The translations under genes and the position numbers were made by a program. DNA of 64,000 nt, taken from assembly GCA_900312665.1 (NCBI GenBank), contig ONZQ02000010.1, forward strand, positions 682,001 to 746,000. The letters run 5' to 3'. Positions 22,284 to 33,746 of the stretch are shown piece after piece. The DNA is from Cephalotrichum gorgonifer. Lineage: Eukaryota; Ascomycota; Sordariomycetes; Microascales; Microascaceae. How positions within the stretch are numbered: position 1 is the first letter of the stretch; every line of letters begins with the position of its first letter. The notes under the pieces were generated by a model. It ran no database searches. It was not told the origin of the DNA and saw only the letters and a program-made list of their open reading frames with translations.

Positions 22284-23403
22284 AGGAGGGGGGGGTCCGG
22301 GGGGGGGGGTAGGGGGTAGAGGTATCTATCCNNNNNNNNNNNNNNNNNNNNNNNNNNNNNNNNNNNNNNNNNNNNNNNNNNNNNNNNNNNNNNNNNNNNN
22401 NNNNNNNNNNNNNNNNNNNNNNNNNNNNNNNNNNNNNNNNNNNNNNNNNNNNNNNNNNNNNNNNNNNNNNNNNNNNNNNNNNNNNNNNNNNNNNNNNNNN
22501 NNNNNNNNNNNNNNNNNNNNNNNNNNNNNNNNNNNNNNNNNNNNNNNNNNNNNNNNNNNNNNNNNNNNNNNNNNNNNNNNNNNNNNNNNNNNNNNNTAGA
22601 GGGTATCTATCTCTAACCCATCTCTACGAGCTGAAGCCAGCTATGGGGAAGGGTGGCTGAGGTCATCTTTTGGAGGGAGTGCTTGATGATGACATCTTGT
22701 ACAAATACACGGCTGCAAAGCCTCTCACTAGCGTCTAATATTTATTCTCTTTGTTCACCAACCATCCACACTCTTGACCCTGGTCTTCGATAAGATAAAA
22801 GGGTCATCTACAATGACTCCAGCCTCTAACAGCGTCTATCTGAGGTCCCCTCCCTGAAAAGTGCACATTCTCTTTGCCAATAAGCCTAACCCCCAGATAT
22901 TATCTGTTCTTGTTCTCCTCTGTGAGTGCCTTCTCTGAGAAGGCAAGTTCACACTGATGTCCAATCCATGATGTTGTGCCCCTTCCTTCCTATTCTGACC
23001 ACACGGCCCCACTTCGGCGCTCATTCCGGCGGGAGCCTTCGGCCTCCTTCCCGAAAACTGAACCTCACCCCGGTTCACCTCCGTGATTAGTCGGCATTAC
23101 CACCCAGCGAGTGCCACCGACCCTCAAACAAGGCTCCTTCCCTTCTTGCCCATTCCTTTTTTCTTCTACCTTGGTTGTTCCCTTGCCCTAGCCTGCCTAT
23201 ATCTCCCACCTTCTCTACCTTTCCTTCCTCATTATCTCTTACCTCCACATACTTTTTTTCTTTACCATCATCAAACATCACGTTCAACACCATCAACAAA
23301 CTTCAGTATTATTCGATGAGCTGAATAGATTTAAGCCTTCGACATTTGTTTCATACCTACAAACAACATCCATTACTTCATTCTTTTATTCCCCACCTTC
23401 ACC
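22284..23403. other. Intergenic region containing the assembly gap
   Basis: It begins with a G-homopolymer-rich stretch (22289-22317), continues with the N gap, then carries about 800 bp of apparently non-coding sequence. The last 300 bp (23120-23400) are strongly pyrimidine-rich, as expected for the leader of the gene starting at 23404. Confidence 0.6.
22332..22596. other. Assembly gap (265 N)
   Basis: A run of 265 undetermined bases. The left flank ends with a TAGAGGTATCTATC word and the right flank begins with TAGAGGGTATCTATC. A tandem array of this unit probably caused the gap, so its true length is uncertain. Confidence 0.98.
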
Positions 23404-25051
23404 ATGCCTCCTAAAAAACCTCGCATTCCTGAGAGCGTCTCTATGAACGACCTCAAGTTGGCCCTCATCGGGTTCGACAGCATCAAAGAGCATGGCAGCG
23501 TAAGTTCCTACTTCATCCTCTAAACTTATATCCTCACTCAGGCAGCATCTCGGATCGTCCGAGTCGCCCTCGTCCTGAAATAAGCCAGACGTTTCGCCTC
23601 CATTCTCATGCATAAAACCTCGAGGCAGCTCTCAGAACAGAAGGACTAACGCGGCCTCCCTGCAGATCGACTTCCAGAAGTTCGCCGATAGGGCTGGACT
23701 CAAGGGTCCCACTGTGGCCGCTACCGCCTTGTCTCGCGTCAAGCGAGCCCTCCGCCAGGTGACTGGCTTGGCTCTCGAGGCTGAGACCGACGGTGAGGAC
23801 GCTGGAGCTGGACCTTCCACCAAGAATGTGAAGGAGAAGAAGGGCAAGATTGCCCCGGCCAAAAAGGTTCCGAGCGACAATGAGGACTCGCACACCGATA
23901 GCAGCATCGAAGCTACCGCCTCCGACAGCGACAGGAAGCCCAAGAAGCGCAAGCGGGCCCCTGTCAAGAAGGCGAAGAAGAAGGCGAGGAAGATCAGGAA
24001 GGTCTACGTCTACGACGATGACTCGGACAGCAACAGCAGCACTTGCACTACTTCCTCTGAGGATGACAAGAAGAAGAAGAAGAAGAGGGTCGCGGCTAAG
24101 AAGCTTAAGAAATACCAGAAGGTGAAGAAGGTCTACGAGGAAGACTCCGACAGCGATACTAGCTCCACTACTACCGCCTCCGAGGATGAGAAGAAGCGAA
24201 CGAAGAGAAAGCGGGCCCCGGCCAAGAAGCCCAAGAAGGGCAGCAAGTACGACTCCGACTCCGACTCCGACTCCTCCGACGATGAGTCCCGTCCGGCGAA
24301 GAAGGTGGTCAAGGGCCCTGCTAAGAAGTCCATGAAGAGAAGGAGGAACGACTCTGACTCCAGCGATGACTCCGACGACGAGTCCCGTCCTGTGAAGAAG
24401 GCGGCCAAGGGACCTGCCAAGACCAAGTCTGATACCGACTTCCTTGACGGCTTTGACAAGTCCCGCGACCGCATCACGGTCAAGGTCCACTGGGATGAGG
24501 TGGATGGCGTCCCCATCAAGCCGAGCACCAAGGGCAAGATGATCGATGATGCCAAGAAAGTTGCCCCTACCAAGAATGATAACAACGGAAAACAGGCCAT
24601 TGATGCTGAGGAGGCTGGCCCCTCCATTAAGGTCAATAAGGGCAAGCAGGCGGTCGAGCTTGCCAATGACGTTGGCATTTCCCGCAAGGACGACAGCGCC
24701 AAGAAGGAAGGAGTCGTAGCCACCGAGAAGGTAGGCGCCAAGACTACCCAAAAGGGTGTTCAGACTGCCCAGAAGGCCGTTCAGGCTGTCAACGGCAATG
24801 GCGCCCCGAAGAAAGGAAAGAAGGTCGACGCGGAGGAGGCTGTGTTTGCCCCCAAGGATATGGATGCCGCTGGCAGCCCCTCCACAGTCGCCAAGAAGCT
24901 ACGGGGCGCGCAGGGAAACCAGGTCGTCGCTGCTAAGAAGGTCCAGAAGCCTAAGGCCACGCCCACGAAGAGCGCTGAGACCACGAGCGCTGCCGAGAGC
25001 AGCAGCTCCAAGGACGACAAGAAGGCCGTGGATAACTCTGGCGAGGCCTGA
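23404..25051 (+). CDS. Lys/Asp/Ser-rich nuclear-type protein with a short N-terminal domain
   Basis: Not assigned to a named family. Two exons (23404-23499 and 23666-25051, intron 166 nt) give 493 aa. Residues 1-65 form a compact, non-repetitive domain (KEHGSIDFQKFADRAGLKG, then ATALSRVKRAL). It resembles the small helical N-terminal domain of some fungal chromatin-associated proteins. The rest alternates Lys-rich blocks (KRAPVKKAKKKARK, KRKRAPAKKPKKG) with acidic phospho-type Ser-Asp runs (DSDSDSDSSDDE), a pattern like Nopp140/SRP40 nucleolar proteins. The Ser-Asp stretches are candidate casein kinase 2 targets. The later C-terminal part is Lys/Ala-rich, rather like histone H1. Nuclear or nucleolar location is inferred from composition only. 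Confidence 0.8.
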
Positions 25052-25927
25052 TCTAGTCGCGTCTTCAACATGGAAAGTACCCACTCCGCTCACTGCCAGT
25101 TTCTTTTCTGTTTCTTTCTGTCTTTTTATTCTTTTACATTGCTCTTTGTTTCTCCCCCGCTGTACCAATGACTCGGAGGACGGCGGGATATTAGGTGATG
25201 GCTTAGGGACTGAGGGTCTGGGGGCACCGAGGGAGGAGTGGAAAGGATGATATGCGTACGAAATGGGGCATATGGCCCAGGGAATTTGCCAAAGCAGCAG
25301 AAAGAAGTTTGAAAAGGAGATATGAGGGTCGACTTCGGTCATTTGTAACTTTGTTTTTAAGCTGTCCAGTTTCGACTAGACACCAGAATAAATACTGTAT
25401 CTCGCTCCTTGCCGCATCTCGCGGCAGTAATACCGCTGTTTTCTCGTAGTCCTCGTTCCTTGATATACACACATGCAATACACGGCTCTCCATCCAGGGC
25501 ATCCCAGAGCCACCAACCCCTCATCTCAGTACTATTTCTCAACTTGAACACTCAATTACCTGTACTTCAGCCCGGTCTCCTTAATCACGGGGCGGGTGAG
25601 GATAGTAGCGGCGGCAGGGGAGCAGGACGCGAAGTAGGATGGGGGTGGGAACACCGAGGAGTTCATCGATAGATACAGTCGGAAGTGTAAAGTACGGAAT
25701 ACCCACGAGGGGTATATTAAAAGTGTCAGCAACAATCAAGGAAGGATAGCAGCTGAGCGGATTTCACACATTCAACGGAAAGATGCGGCTACACTGGTAA
25801 TCAAGTAAACGAAAGGCGGGTAGCGAGGATTGAAACCATGTTTTGAATAGGCGTATCATTGATTCCACAACCCTCCGCACCCAACATACGGAATGTACAC
25901 ATAACTATGCCTACACCCAACTCTCCT
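25052..25927. other. Convergent intergenic region
   Basis: 876 bp between the stop codon of the Lys-rich protein gene and the stop of RRP6. No supported gene. Small overlapping frames on both strands lack domains. It should hold the two 3' UTRs. Confidence 0.6.
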
Positions 25928-28760
25928 CTACTTCTTAAACGTCGCGCTCCTCCCACCACGAATAGGCGGCGCCTTCCTCGCCCCCTTAATCCCATCACTC
26001 TTAAGATACGGGTCGAACGTCTTCCCCTTCCCAAGGCCCGGGACCGAACCCTCGGCGTTCTTCTTCCCGTGGAGAATAGACTTGGCAGAGGCGTAGTCGA
26101 ACGGCTCGGCCTCGTCGCCCGCCGCTTCTCCCGCCTCCTTCCCGCCCGCCGCCAACTTCTTGGCTAACGCCTTCGCCTTCTGCCTCTCCTTCCGCTCCTT
26201 CTTCTTCTGGGCCCGCTCCTCCTTGATGCGCTGCTCCTTCTCCCCTTCGGATAGGTCTTCAGGGATGTCGGCCTGGTTCGTCTTCTTGCCCTTCTTGGAC
26301 TCCTTTTCCTCCGAGCTTACCGGCTCCGAAGAAGGATCCTCCGATGGGCTCGTCTGTCCCTCGGCATCCTCAGCCGAGCCGGACTCCGTATCCTCAGCCT
26401 CTTCGCTCTCCTCAGCCTCGCCAGCTTCTTCCGCGTCCTCATCGTCGTCAATATCCATCTCCTGCCCAGCGTTCTCTGGAGCCTGATCCTGGAGCCTCTT
26501 CCGCTTTCGGCCAGCCTTGAGCGTAAACTCCGTGTCCTCCACAGGCTGCACCTTCGGAGTCTCAACCACACTCTTATTCTCCTTGACCTTCTCCTCCGGT
26601 GGTCCCCGTACAGCCAGCTCAATCCCCTTCTCGGCGTATAGCCTCTGCCACGGTAACTGGATGTAGTCGTCCTGCCCCTTCGTCGCGACCGCCGCACCCT
26701 CCCACAATGAACTTATAGGCCTGTCCCCGAAAAGGTGTGACCGTGGAAGCGTGGGCACCTCCGCCTCCTCCAGCTTCAGCCCCGCATCAGGGACCGAATC
26801 CTCCTTACCCGCATTCGCAGTGAGTTTCGCCCCGCTGGTCAAGAATTTCTGAAGACTCGGCCCGCTCCGACCGGCCACTTGCGCCTCCTGAACTACCTTC
26901 CACAGCCCATCGATTGCGGCCCTCGCCTGCCACGAGTGTCTCGGTATGAGGCTGTGCAGGGCCTTCAGATCAGGCGGCAACACCCGGGCAATATCCCACA
27001 CACCCTGCTGCGGTAACACAAACGAGGGGCTCTCGTCCGTCTGGCGCGCCAGGTCGTCCCTCCACTTCCAGACGGCCCTGAACACGGAGAACTGCTCGCC
27101 GGAGAGCGCCTGGGGCTGCTTCAGGATAACGCCGTACCACCCGCGGGAGCCGCCTCCAGTCTCGTCGTCGAAGGATAGGTGCTCATAGCGGTTCAGAGCC
27201 TGGTTGCGTGACTTTTGTAGTACGCGCTCTATGAGGTCAGTCTCGGGGGAACTACGGTCTGACTTTTCCACCAGCTCGTTGCGGACCATGTCGTAGATGT
27301 AGAGCAGGAAGTGGGTATCTGAACGAGCGTAGAAGAACATCTCCTCCTGGAGTGGCCTATACAGGGCTTAGTCAAATTTGAAATGCCCATCCGGAATGGG
27401 ACTACTTACCGCATCCTCCAGTCGGCTAGCTGGTACTTCTTGTCGGCGTCGAAGTCGGCGAATTTCTTCAAGAGGAAGGCTAGACTCCGCTGCTGATAGC
27501 CGAGCGACTCCGATGCGAAATTTGTGTCGAAGTAGCCGTTTAGGTAAAGACCGAGGTCCCGCTGAAGCCAAATCACATCCATGAATGCACCGTGGAGCAC
27601 CTGCGCCGGTTAGCCTAGTCCGTAAAAGAGAGAAGACGGTCCACGGTTCCTCTTCGCACCTTGATAATGTTAGGGTCGGCAAAGACCTCGTTGAGAACCT
27701 CCAACTGATGCCGCCACGGCTGCAGCGTATCCACGATCCAGTCCTTGTCCCTCGTGCTAATTTGCATCAGGCAGGTCAAGCCCATGTAGGTCCTGTAGTC
27801 ATGGTGCTCAAGATCAATAGCAATCTCCTTGGCCTGCTTCAGCTCCTTTAGCATGTCCAATACCCCTTCATACGTGTCGACCCATGTGGCGTCCGACTCC
27901 TTGATCGGGCTGTACTTGATCGGCTCGGCTTGTTGGTAGACCCGCTCGGGGTATTTCATTTGCTGGATTTCGGTCTCGTACGGATGAGTATACCTAGTGT
28001 TCCGCATGTTAGTATCCCCAGGTCTCACGCTACTCCCCTTCTTCTGCTTCTTATTCTTCTTCGTGACAGGCTGTGCTTCGTTTTGACAGGACGGTGAATG
28101 GGATGGGATGTTTGGGGTGTTCAGTTGGTCGTACTGTAGCGAGCCGTCACTGGCTTTCTTTTCCATTCGAAGACTCTCCTCCAGCGGCACGATTGCGTGG
28201 GGTTTTCGGGTCAGGATTGGCTTCCAGGGGGTTGTCGGGTAGTTGTCCGGCGGCACGTCGAAGGAGAGCTGGGGCTTGGTGATGTTGGCGTTGCGCTGAC
28301 TCGGCTGAAGGGCCGATGCGGACTTTGCCTTCTTTGGGGGTGGCTAACCTAGGGCGTCAGCGAAAGAGAAATAGAAAGAGGAACCATCAGGGCTTTCACT
28401 TACCTTCTCAGCCTCCGCCGGAGGGTCCTTCCTCTTGATCAACCCGGTATACTCATCGAGCGCGACGTCTGCCTTCTCGAAGGTGGCATCGACGACGTCG
28501 ACGATGCGCCGCCATTGGATATCAATATCCTCGGCCTCTTCAAGCTGTGGCGTAGAGTCCTTTCCGGGCTTGGGTGCGGCCTTGAGGATCCGGTTCGCGA
28601 GCTTCAGGATCCGCTCCGTGCTTTGGTCAAGTCGTTCGTCGACATCGGGGTGGATGGTCCGCTGGAAGGAGAGGTCGTGGGCGGCAATGCGGTTGACTGA
28701 CTTGATTGTCGACACCAGGGACGCTTGGAGGTTGTCCTTGACCGATTTGAAGTTGTCCAT
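25928..28760 (-). CDS. RRP6: Exosome 3'-5' exoribonuclease Rrp6
   Basis: Catalytic nuclear exosome subunit for rRNA, snoRNA and cryptic transcript processing. Four exons (28760-28404, 28343-27660, 27600-27410, 27356-25928; introns 53-60 nt) give 886 aa. The N-terminal PMC2NT domain, which binds the Rrp47 partner, covers about residues 1-120. The DEDDy nuclease has Asp296 and Glu298 in AIDLEHHD, Asp355 in LHGAFMDVIW, and Tyr420/Asp424 in YARSDTHFLLYIYD. An HRDC domain follows (QQGVWDIARVLPPDLKAL). The C-terminal third is low-complexity: acidic Glu-rich, then Lys-rich with EERAQKKKERKERQKAKA, and a basic tail ending RSATFKK, consistent with nuclear import and RNA contact. All catalytic residues are present. 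It is divergent from MDM35. Confidence 0.96.
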
Positions 28761-29303
28761 GGTGTCGGTCGGCGAGGACGGGGCGTATGACGGAGGGTGA
28801 TCAACGTATTAAAAGTTGATAGAGACCAAAAGAATGTCTACTCCAGCATCGCAAGATTTTGGCGGAGGGGTGGCAGAATTTTAGGCACTAAGTTAAGTGG
28901 TACTTCCTAGCTGGGAGAATCAAGGTACTATGATAGGAAGGAACCACCTTTGTACAAATAAATTGGTGTAAATTGAAGTAGCGACCCACCGTTGGTACAC
29001 TGAAACAAATGTTTACATGTAACGATCTTTACCAATTCTTAGGCCAAGCTCTTATCGATAAGTCTCAACAGCATACCTCACGCCCCAACTCCGCCGTAAG
29101 TGATGTATTGTCATGAGCAAGAACGGCCATTGAACGCCACTCCTCGACCTCCTCGACACATCAACCATTCATCCACCAAGCGCTCTTTCGTTCAAATACA
29201 CGGCCCCCGCGGAGTTTAGCGGTCTATCGTCTAGCACTCGGTAATCCAGTCAAGCCAGCCCTAGCCTTCTCTTCCCCCGGACAACCCGACTTCCCAACAC
29301 AAA
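28761..29303. promoter_or_regulatory. Divergent promoter RRP6 / MDM35
   Basis: 543 bp between two divergent ATGs. No reading frame of interest. It must contain both promoters, but I cannot single out an element. Confidence 0.5.
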
Positions 29304-29938
29304 ATGTCCGCGTCACTAGCACCCGAATGCAACGAGATAAAAGAGTACGTGCCCACCATACTATTGCTCACAGAGTGAGGCTATATGATATTGACTTCTT
29401 TACTTCTCCTGAAGGCGGTATGACACGTGCTTCCTGAAATGGTACAGTGACAGTGAGTTGAACCCGTTTCCTACAACAGAGAGTGAGTCCCGCAGGTAAG
29501 CTCACCAGTCAAGAATACCTACGAGGCGCCGGCACGGACAACAACGAGTGCGCGCCGCTCTTCAAGGAGTACAGGGCATGTCTAGAGGTTATTAACCCCC
29601 GTCCTCACCGGCCGACGAGATCGATATAACTCATACCCCGATATAGGTCGCTCTGAGTACTAGGGGCATCAACAAGTTATTAGAAGAGGCCAAGGAAGAT
29701 AACAAGGAGAACGACAACACCTACATGAACAGAAAATGTAAGCCCGTGACGCAATACGCTCATCTTCAGGTTATGAAACTGATTGCTCATACCCTTACGT
29801 GCAGAAGGATTACATGGCGCGAAGCCTCCGAAATCTCCTCTCTTACCCGCTGGTCGGAAATCTCACCTCCCATCGCCTCATCACATTGGAGCGAGCCCCT
29901 TGATGTACCACCACCAAATTTGAGCTTTAGTATATAAA
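29304..29938 (+). CDS. MDM35: Twin CX9C mitochondrial intermembrane-space protein Mdm35
   Basis: Partner of Ups1/PRELI-type lipid-transfer proteins in the mitochondrial intermembrane space. Tiny exons were rebuilt at 29304-29344, 29415-29452, 29496-29587 and from 29647 onward. The protein starts MSASLAPECNEIKERYDTC and has two CX9C motifs: Cys9/Cys19 and the pair in NECAPLFKEYRAC. These are the Mia40-dependent disulfide signature. The exon from 29647 gives VALSTRGINKLLEEAKEDNK. The 3' end is unsettled. Reading through gives a stop at 29935-29937. A GTAAGC donor after 29736 with an acceptor before 29804 would change the residues in between. Four or five exons in so short a gene are why a simple frame scan misses it. 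Confidence 0.88.
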
Positions 29939-30521
29939 CCATGCTGGAGATCATGCCTCGAGAATTTTGATCCGCTGAAATTATATATTACGCTGTTTCA
30001 TACACGGATATAATGAAGAGTCTCTACTACTGATCCTTTCCTAAGAGCGTGCCTTGTCGAACACAAGACAGAATATTCAAAGTTCAAGAATGCTTCCGAC
30101 AATCCGAGAATTCGAATATCTCGATTTTATAAAGCCCAATTCCCTTGTTTGACAAATTAACGTAGTATAAACTGCTTGACGCCACGGTCGTTATTTATCC
30201 CCGAGACTCGGCTTCACTGGGCGTTCGTCGTGGACAGTTGAGTTCGTGGTCGGTCTGTTGACATCGGTCAGCCCGCTGATCATCTTCCGCCACGCGGCAG
30301 CAGCCGCCAGCCACCACTGCCGATCCCTGTAACCTTGAATTCGCGAGACTTTCCAAGACGTGGTTCGAGATATAATATTCAGTCCACGCGGCCTGGATTG
30401 CCCTTGCCGTACGTATCCCAATCGACGTACTACAACATGAACGACGCCTCAACACGTACTGAGAAATGTCAATCTCGACCTTGAACCCCTTCACAGCTTC
30501 ACCCCAAGTACACACGAGTCC
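29939..30521. other. Intergenic region MDM35 / small membrane protein
   Basis: 583 bp. Frames on the minus strand (30191-30527) have no recognisable domain and overlap the start of the next gene. I treat the region as MDM35 3' UTR plus promoter. Confidence 0.5.
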
Positions 30522-30942
30522 ATGCACGCCTTCTCCATCCTCGCCTGGGCAATCTTCGTGGCGGGCTACATTACCGCGCGGTGGGACCTCGTCACACGTC
30601 TCCGCGAGCTTGGCATCTTCGCCTGGGAGTACGGCGTAGTTGTAAGTGCCCCCCTCGACCTACCCTTGAGCTCCCCCTGAGCTATTTTTCGTCCTAACCA
30701 GGTTGCGACTCTAGGCTCGGGCCGCCAAGGCTTTCGGGTGCCTTACCTTAGTCTACGTTCTAATTCTTGTGCCCGTCGAGCGGTTAACGAGTACCGAAGC
30801 GAAGTTGGTATGTCGCAGACTCGGATACGGGATGGGTCTAATGGTGCGGATTGCTAACAGCTGTCGAATACAGCACTTGCGGGGCGAACAACCGGCCAGA
30901 CTATCCGCCAGAGAGCAGCTACGACGCCGAGGCTCCTTCTAA
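30522..30942 (+). CDS. Small two-segment membrane protein
   Basis: Family not recognised with certainty. Preferred model: exons 30522-30641, 30715-30807 and 30874-30942, 93 aa. The first exon begins MHAFSILAWAIFVAGYITAR, a membrane segment or signal anchor. The second encodes another (FGCLTLVYVLILVPVE) preceded by ARAAKA, and the tail is basic. The pattern, two hydrophobic helices joined by RLRELGIFAWEYGVV, matches short uncharacterised membrane proteins I associate with Pezizomycotina. An alternative acceptor at 30701 keeps an open frame without the second helix. It also gives a plausible sequence, so the structure needs transcript data. The 3' end lies 50 bp before GPI1. Confidence 0.55.
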
Positions 30943-30992
30943 CTTAACCGATACTCACGACTTTAACGACGACAGACGCGGTAATCGCCGCA

Positions 30993-33391
30993 ATGACTGG
31001 ATATGATAGACTCATGAGGATATTCTGGCCAGCGGACATCGCCAGGTCAACGTTTCCGGGTGTGATAGTCGGGTGGAAGAACTCCGAGCTTGACTTCTTT
31101 GTTGTCGCCGTCCTCGAGGTTGCCGATGTCAGTGCCCCTCCCCCCCTTTTCTTTCCCCGGGCCAACACTACCGTACCCACGCTCCAAGGAACATCGCTGA
31201 CGCCGGACACCTCCCCCCCATTTAGGCCCGCAATGTCGAACACCACGTACGGGTTGGGACCCTCGTCCGCAACGCCCGCCATTCCATCGATCGAATGTAC
31301 GACCTCTGTGGACACGACTCTCTCCACGTCCTCGGCGTCACGAACGCCCTTGACACCGAAACCCTCGACCCCTCCTGGGTCCGCGCCACCACGACGCCAG
31401 CCCAAGCTATCCCCATAATACGTTATGACAGGGCGTCCAACATCCAGATCATCCTCTTCAAGAGACCCCGGCCCATCCAGATGCAGTACATGTCTCTGAA
31501 CCCCATCGCGCTCGCACTAGAGGACCGGTACTTCGACGCACCCACGCGCAGCCTCGACGCCGAGTATGAGCGTCAGGAGAGGGAGAGGAGGGAGGTGAAG
31601 CTCCGGCTCGTCGAGAAGCTCCGGCAGCACATCATCGTCAACCGCGTCCTCTCCCCCAAGGAAAAGACGCTCCCCCTGGTGGTGAACCAGATCAACTGGG
31701 CCTGGGAGGTCGAGCAGCTGCTCCAGAGCAACCTCCACCTCGTCGGCAAGCGGCCGAAGCGCAGCCTCAGCGTGTCCGAACGGGTGGTCGAGTCGGCGAA
31801 CACTGTCAAGAATGCCGCGGTGAGCTACTCCTGGCGCCTCTTCAAGCAGTACGTCCTGCCACTTATACAACGGGCATTCATCCTCGTGCTCATCGGCCAC
31901 CGCGTGGCGGCCGAGGTCCTCCTGGCGGTGCTGGAGTTCCGCGCGCGGCCACACCACGCGGCGCTCAAGGACATCTCAGCTATAGCGCAGCAGGTCGAGA
32001 TCCGGCTGCTGCAGTTCTGCTACTGGCCGATTCAGAATGCGACGCTCCGACAGCGGAAGAACGACTGGGCCAGCGTCACGACGGGACACCCGGACTACAT
32101 ACGCTTCTTCAACAGCCTGTGGCTCGTGGCTAACGATGTCATTATCGGGATCGCTCTGGGCTCCTATATCATCGAGCACTGCGAGTGGGTCGGAGATCAG
32201 CTCGGTCTCTTGCTCCGGACGTACACGGTGGTGGCGCTGAGGAACAGCATAACGTGGCTCATGGGCTGGCCGGCCGGTTTGAAACTTAACAATGAGCTCG
32301 GGACCTTCCTGGGCGACCTGTTCCTCTGGGTCATAGATTATTGGTCAGGTAAGAAAACCTGCCACTCCCCCCTTTTCAAACAATTTGCTCACCACTCCCC
32401 AGGCTTCATCAACACAATCCAGCCGATGTTACCGAAGATTATCTGGTTCATCGGCTTCTCGAGCTTCGGAGGCGCCAGCATGCCCATCGCCATGTTCTCG
32501 GACCTCCTCTCGGCGCTCACGATCCACATATACTCCTTCTACCTCGCGTCGGCGCGCATCTTCAACTGGCAGCTCAGCATCCTCATCTCCCTCTTCCACC
32601 TATTCCGCGGCAAGAAGCACAACGTGCTGCGCAATCGTATCGACTCGTGCGACTACGATCTTGATCAGCTCCTGGTCGGGACTATTGTGTTTACACTCCT
32701 GGTGTACTTGCTGCCAACGGTGCTGGTGTTCTATATTAACTTTGCGTTTGCGAGGATGATTATCATCATGCTAAAGGCGGTGTTCGACACGCTGTTGTCC
32801 TGTCTTAACCACTTCCCGCTCTTCGCCCTCATGCTGCGTATAAAAGATCCTGCTAGGTTGCCGGGTAAGTTGGACTCTGCGGCAACTATATGGCCTCTAC
32901 TCCAAGCTCTAGGGCTTTATTCTGTCCGACGACTAACTGGTTGTGCAGGCGGTCTTCGCTTCGAGCTCGGACGGAGTATATCATCGGCCAGCTCTTCCGA
33001 CGCACCCCCAACCTCTATCATTCGCCTCAAGGCAAGCATCCCCAACCCCCGCCCCCGCCTCTCCCATTCCAACGACCGTTCTCTAACAGTATTCCAGCCA
33101 ACACCCCTATCATTCGGCGGAATGTTCCACCAATACCTCAACATGGCCCACCGCATCCGCAAACACTACCTCTCCCCCACCGTTCTCGTCTGCCTCTTGA
33201 CGGGTAAGCTCGTGCCGCCCATAGACATGAAGAACCTCTACAGCCTGCAGTACAGCATGCTCCCGGCGAAGAGGCCGGGGATATTGGAGATGTGGAGCGC
33301 GCTGTCGAGCTCGGCGCCTCCGAAGAAGCCCGGGTGGATGGCGGGGGGAAGTAAAAGGGGTGGGCAGGGCAGGAGGGGGCATCTCAGATAG
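30993..33391 (+). CDS. GPI1: GPI-GlcNAc transferase subunit Gpi1 (PIG-Q)
   Basis: Membrane subunit of the complex that adds GlcNAc to phosphatidylinositol, the first step of GPI anchor synthesis at the ER. Exons 30993-31127, 31226-32348, 32403-32864 and 32949-33391 give 720 aa. The N-terminus (MRIFWPADI, then GVIVGWKNSELDFFVV) is typical of fungal Gpi1. Several hydrophobic segments follow (YVLPLIQRAFILVLIGHRVA, LWLVANDVIIGIALGSYII, LLVGTIVFTLLVYLLPTVLV). The conserved C-terminal block HYLSPTVLVCLLTGKLVPP with NLYSLQYSMLPAKRPG is present. The stretch 33032-33097 (66 nt) starts GCAAGC and ends CTAACAGTATTCCAG. It may be a GC-AG intron, and removing it gives 698 aa without changing frame. Confidence 0.94.
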
Positions 33392-33746
33392 AGTTAATAT
33401 TAAATAAATAGACAAGTTATATTAGTACACCTATATCTAATCCTTGTGATCGTATCTTCTGGTCAGATTTATAAGGGGGTTACCTCGTTAAGGTGCCTGG
33501 TGTCGAAGCTGTTGTTATTGGGATGGATGACGGACCGACCAAAAGTTGCCCCGCATATCCATCTCATCTCATCGCCAACGTGGGAAAATCCACATCTGAT
33601 CCCATCAGGCACCTAAATTATCCCCGATCAACCACTTACACCATCCACTTGAGAGCGGGCTTTCTATTTAACCCATATAATCCAACATAAGAACGGACTT
33701 TACTTCGTATCCTATCTCATCCAAGTAACACTGGCCGCACACGAAA
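33392..33746. promoter_or_regulatory. Intergenic region GPI1 / tubulin cofactor C
   Basis: 355 bp. AT-richer sequence after the GPI1 stop, then the promoter and short leader of the cofactor C gene. No other feature seen. Confidence 0.5.

Noticed and set aside
23606..24751. 381-codon open frame antisense to the Lys-rich protein gene
   Set aside because: A Leu/Gly/Val mirror of Lys/Asp repeats. No independent evidence.
27994..28028. A 35-nt GTGAGA...TACTAAC...TAG stretch in RRP6 exon 2 that looks like a mini-intron
   Set aside because: Too short for the spliceosome (14 nt from donor to branch site), not a multiple of three, and the unspliced frame is continuous and matches Rrp6.
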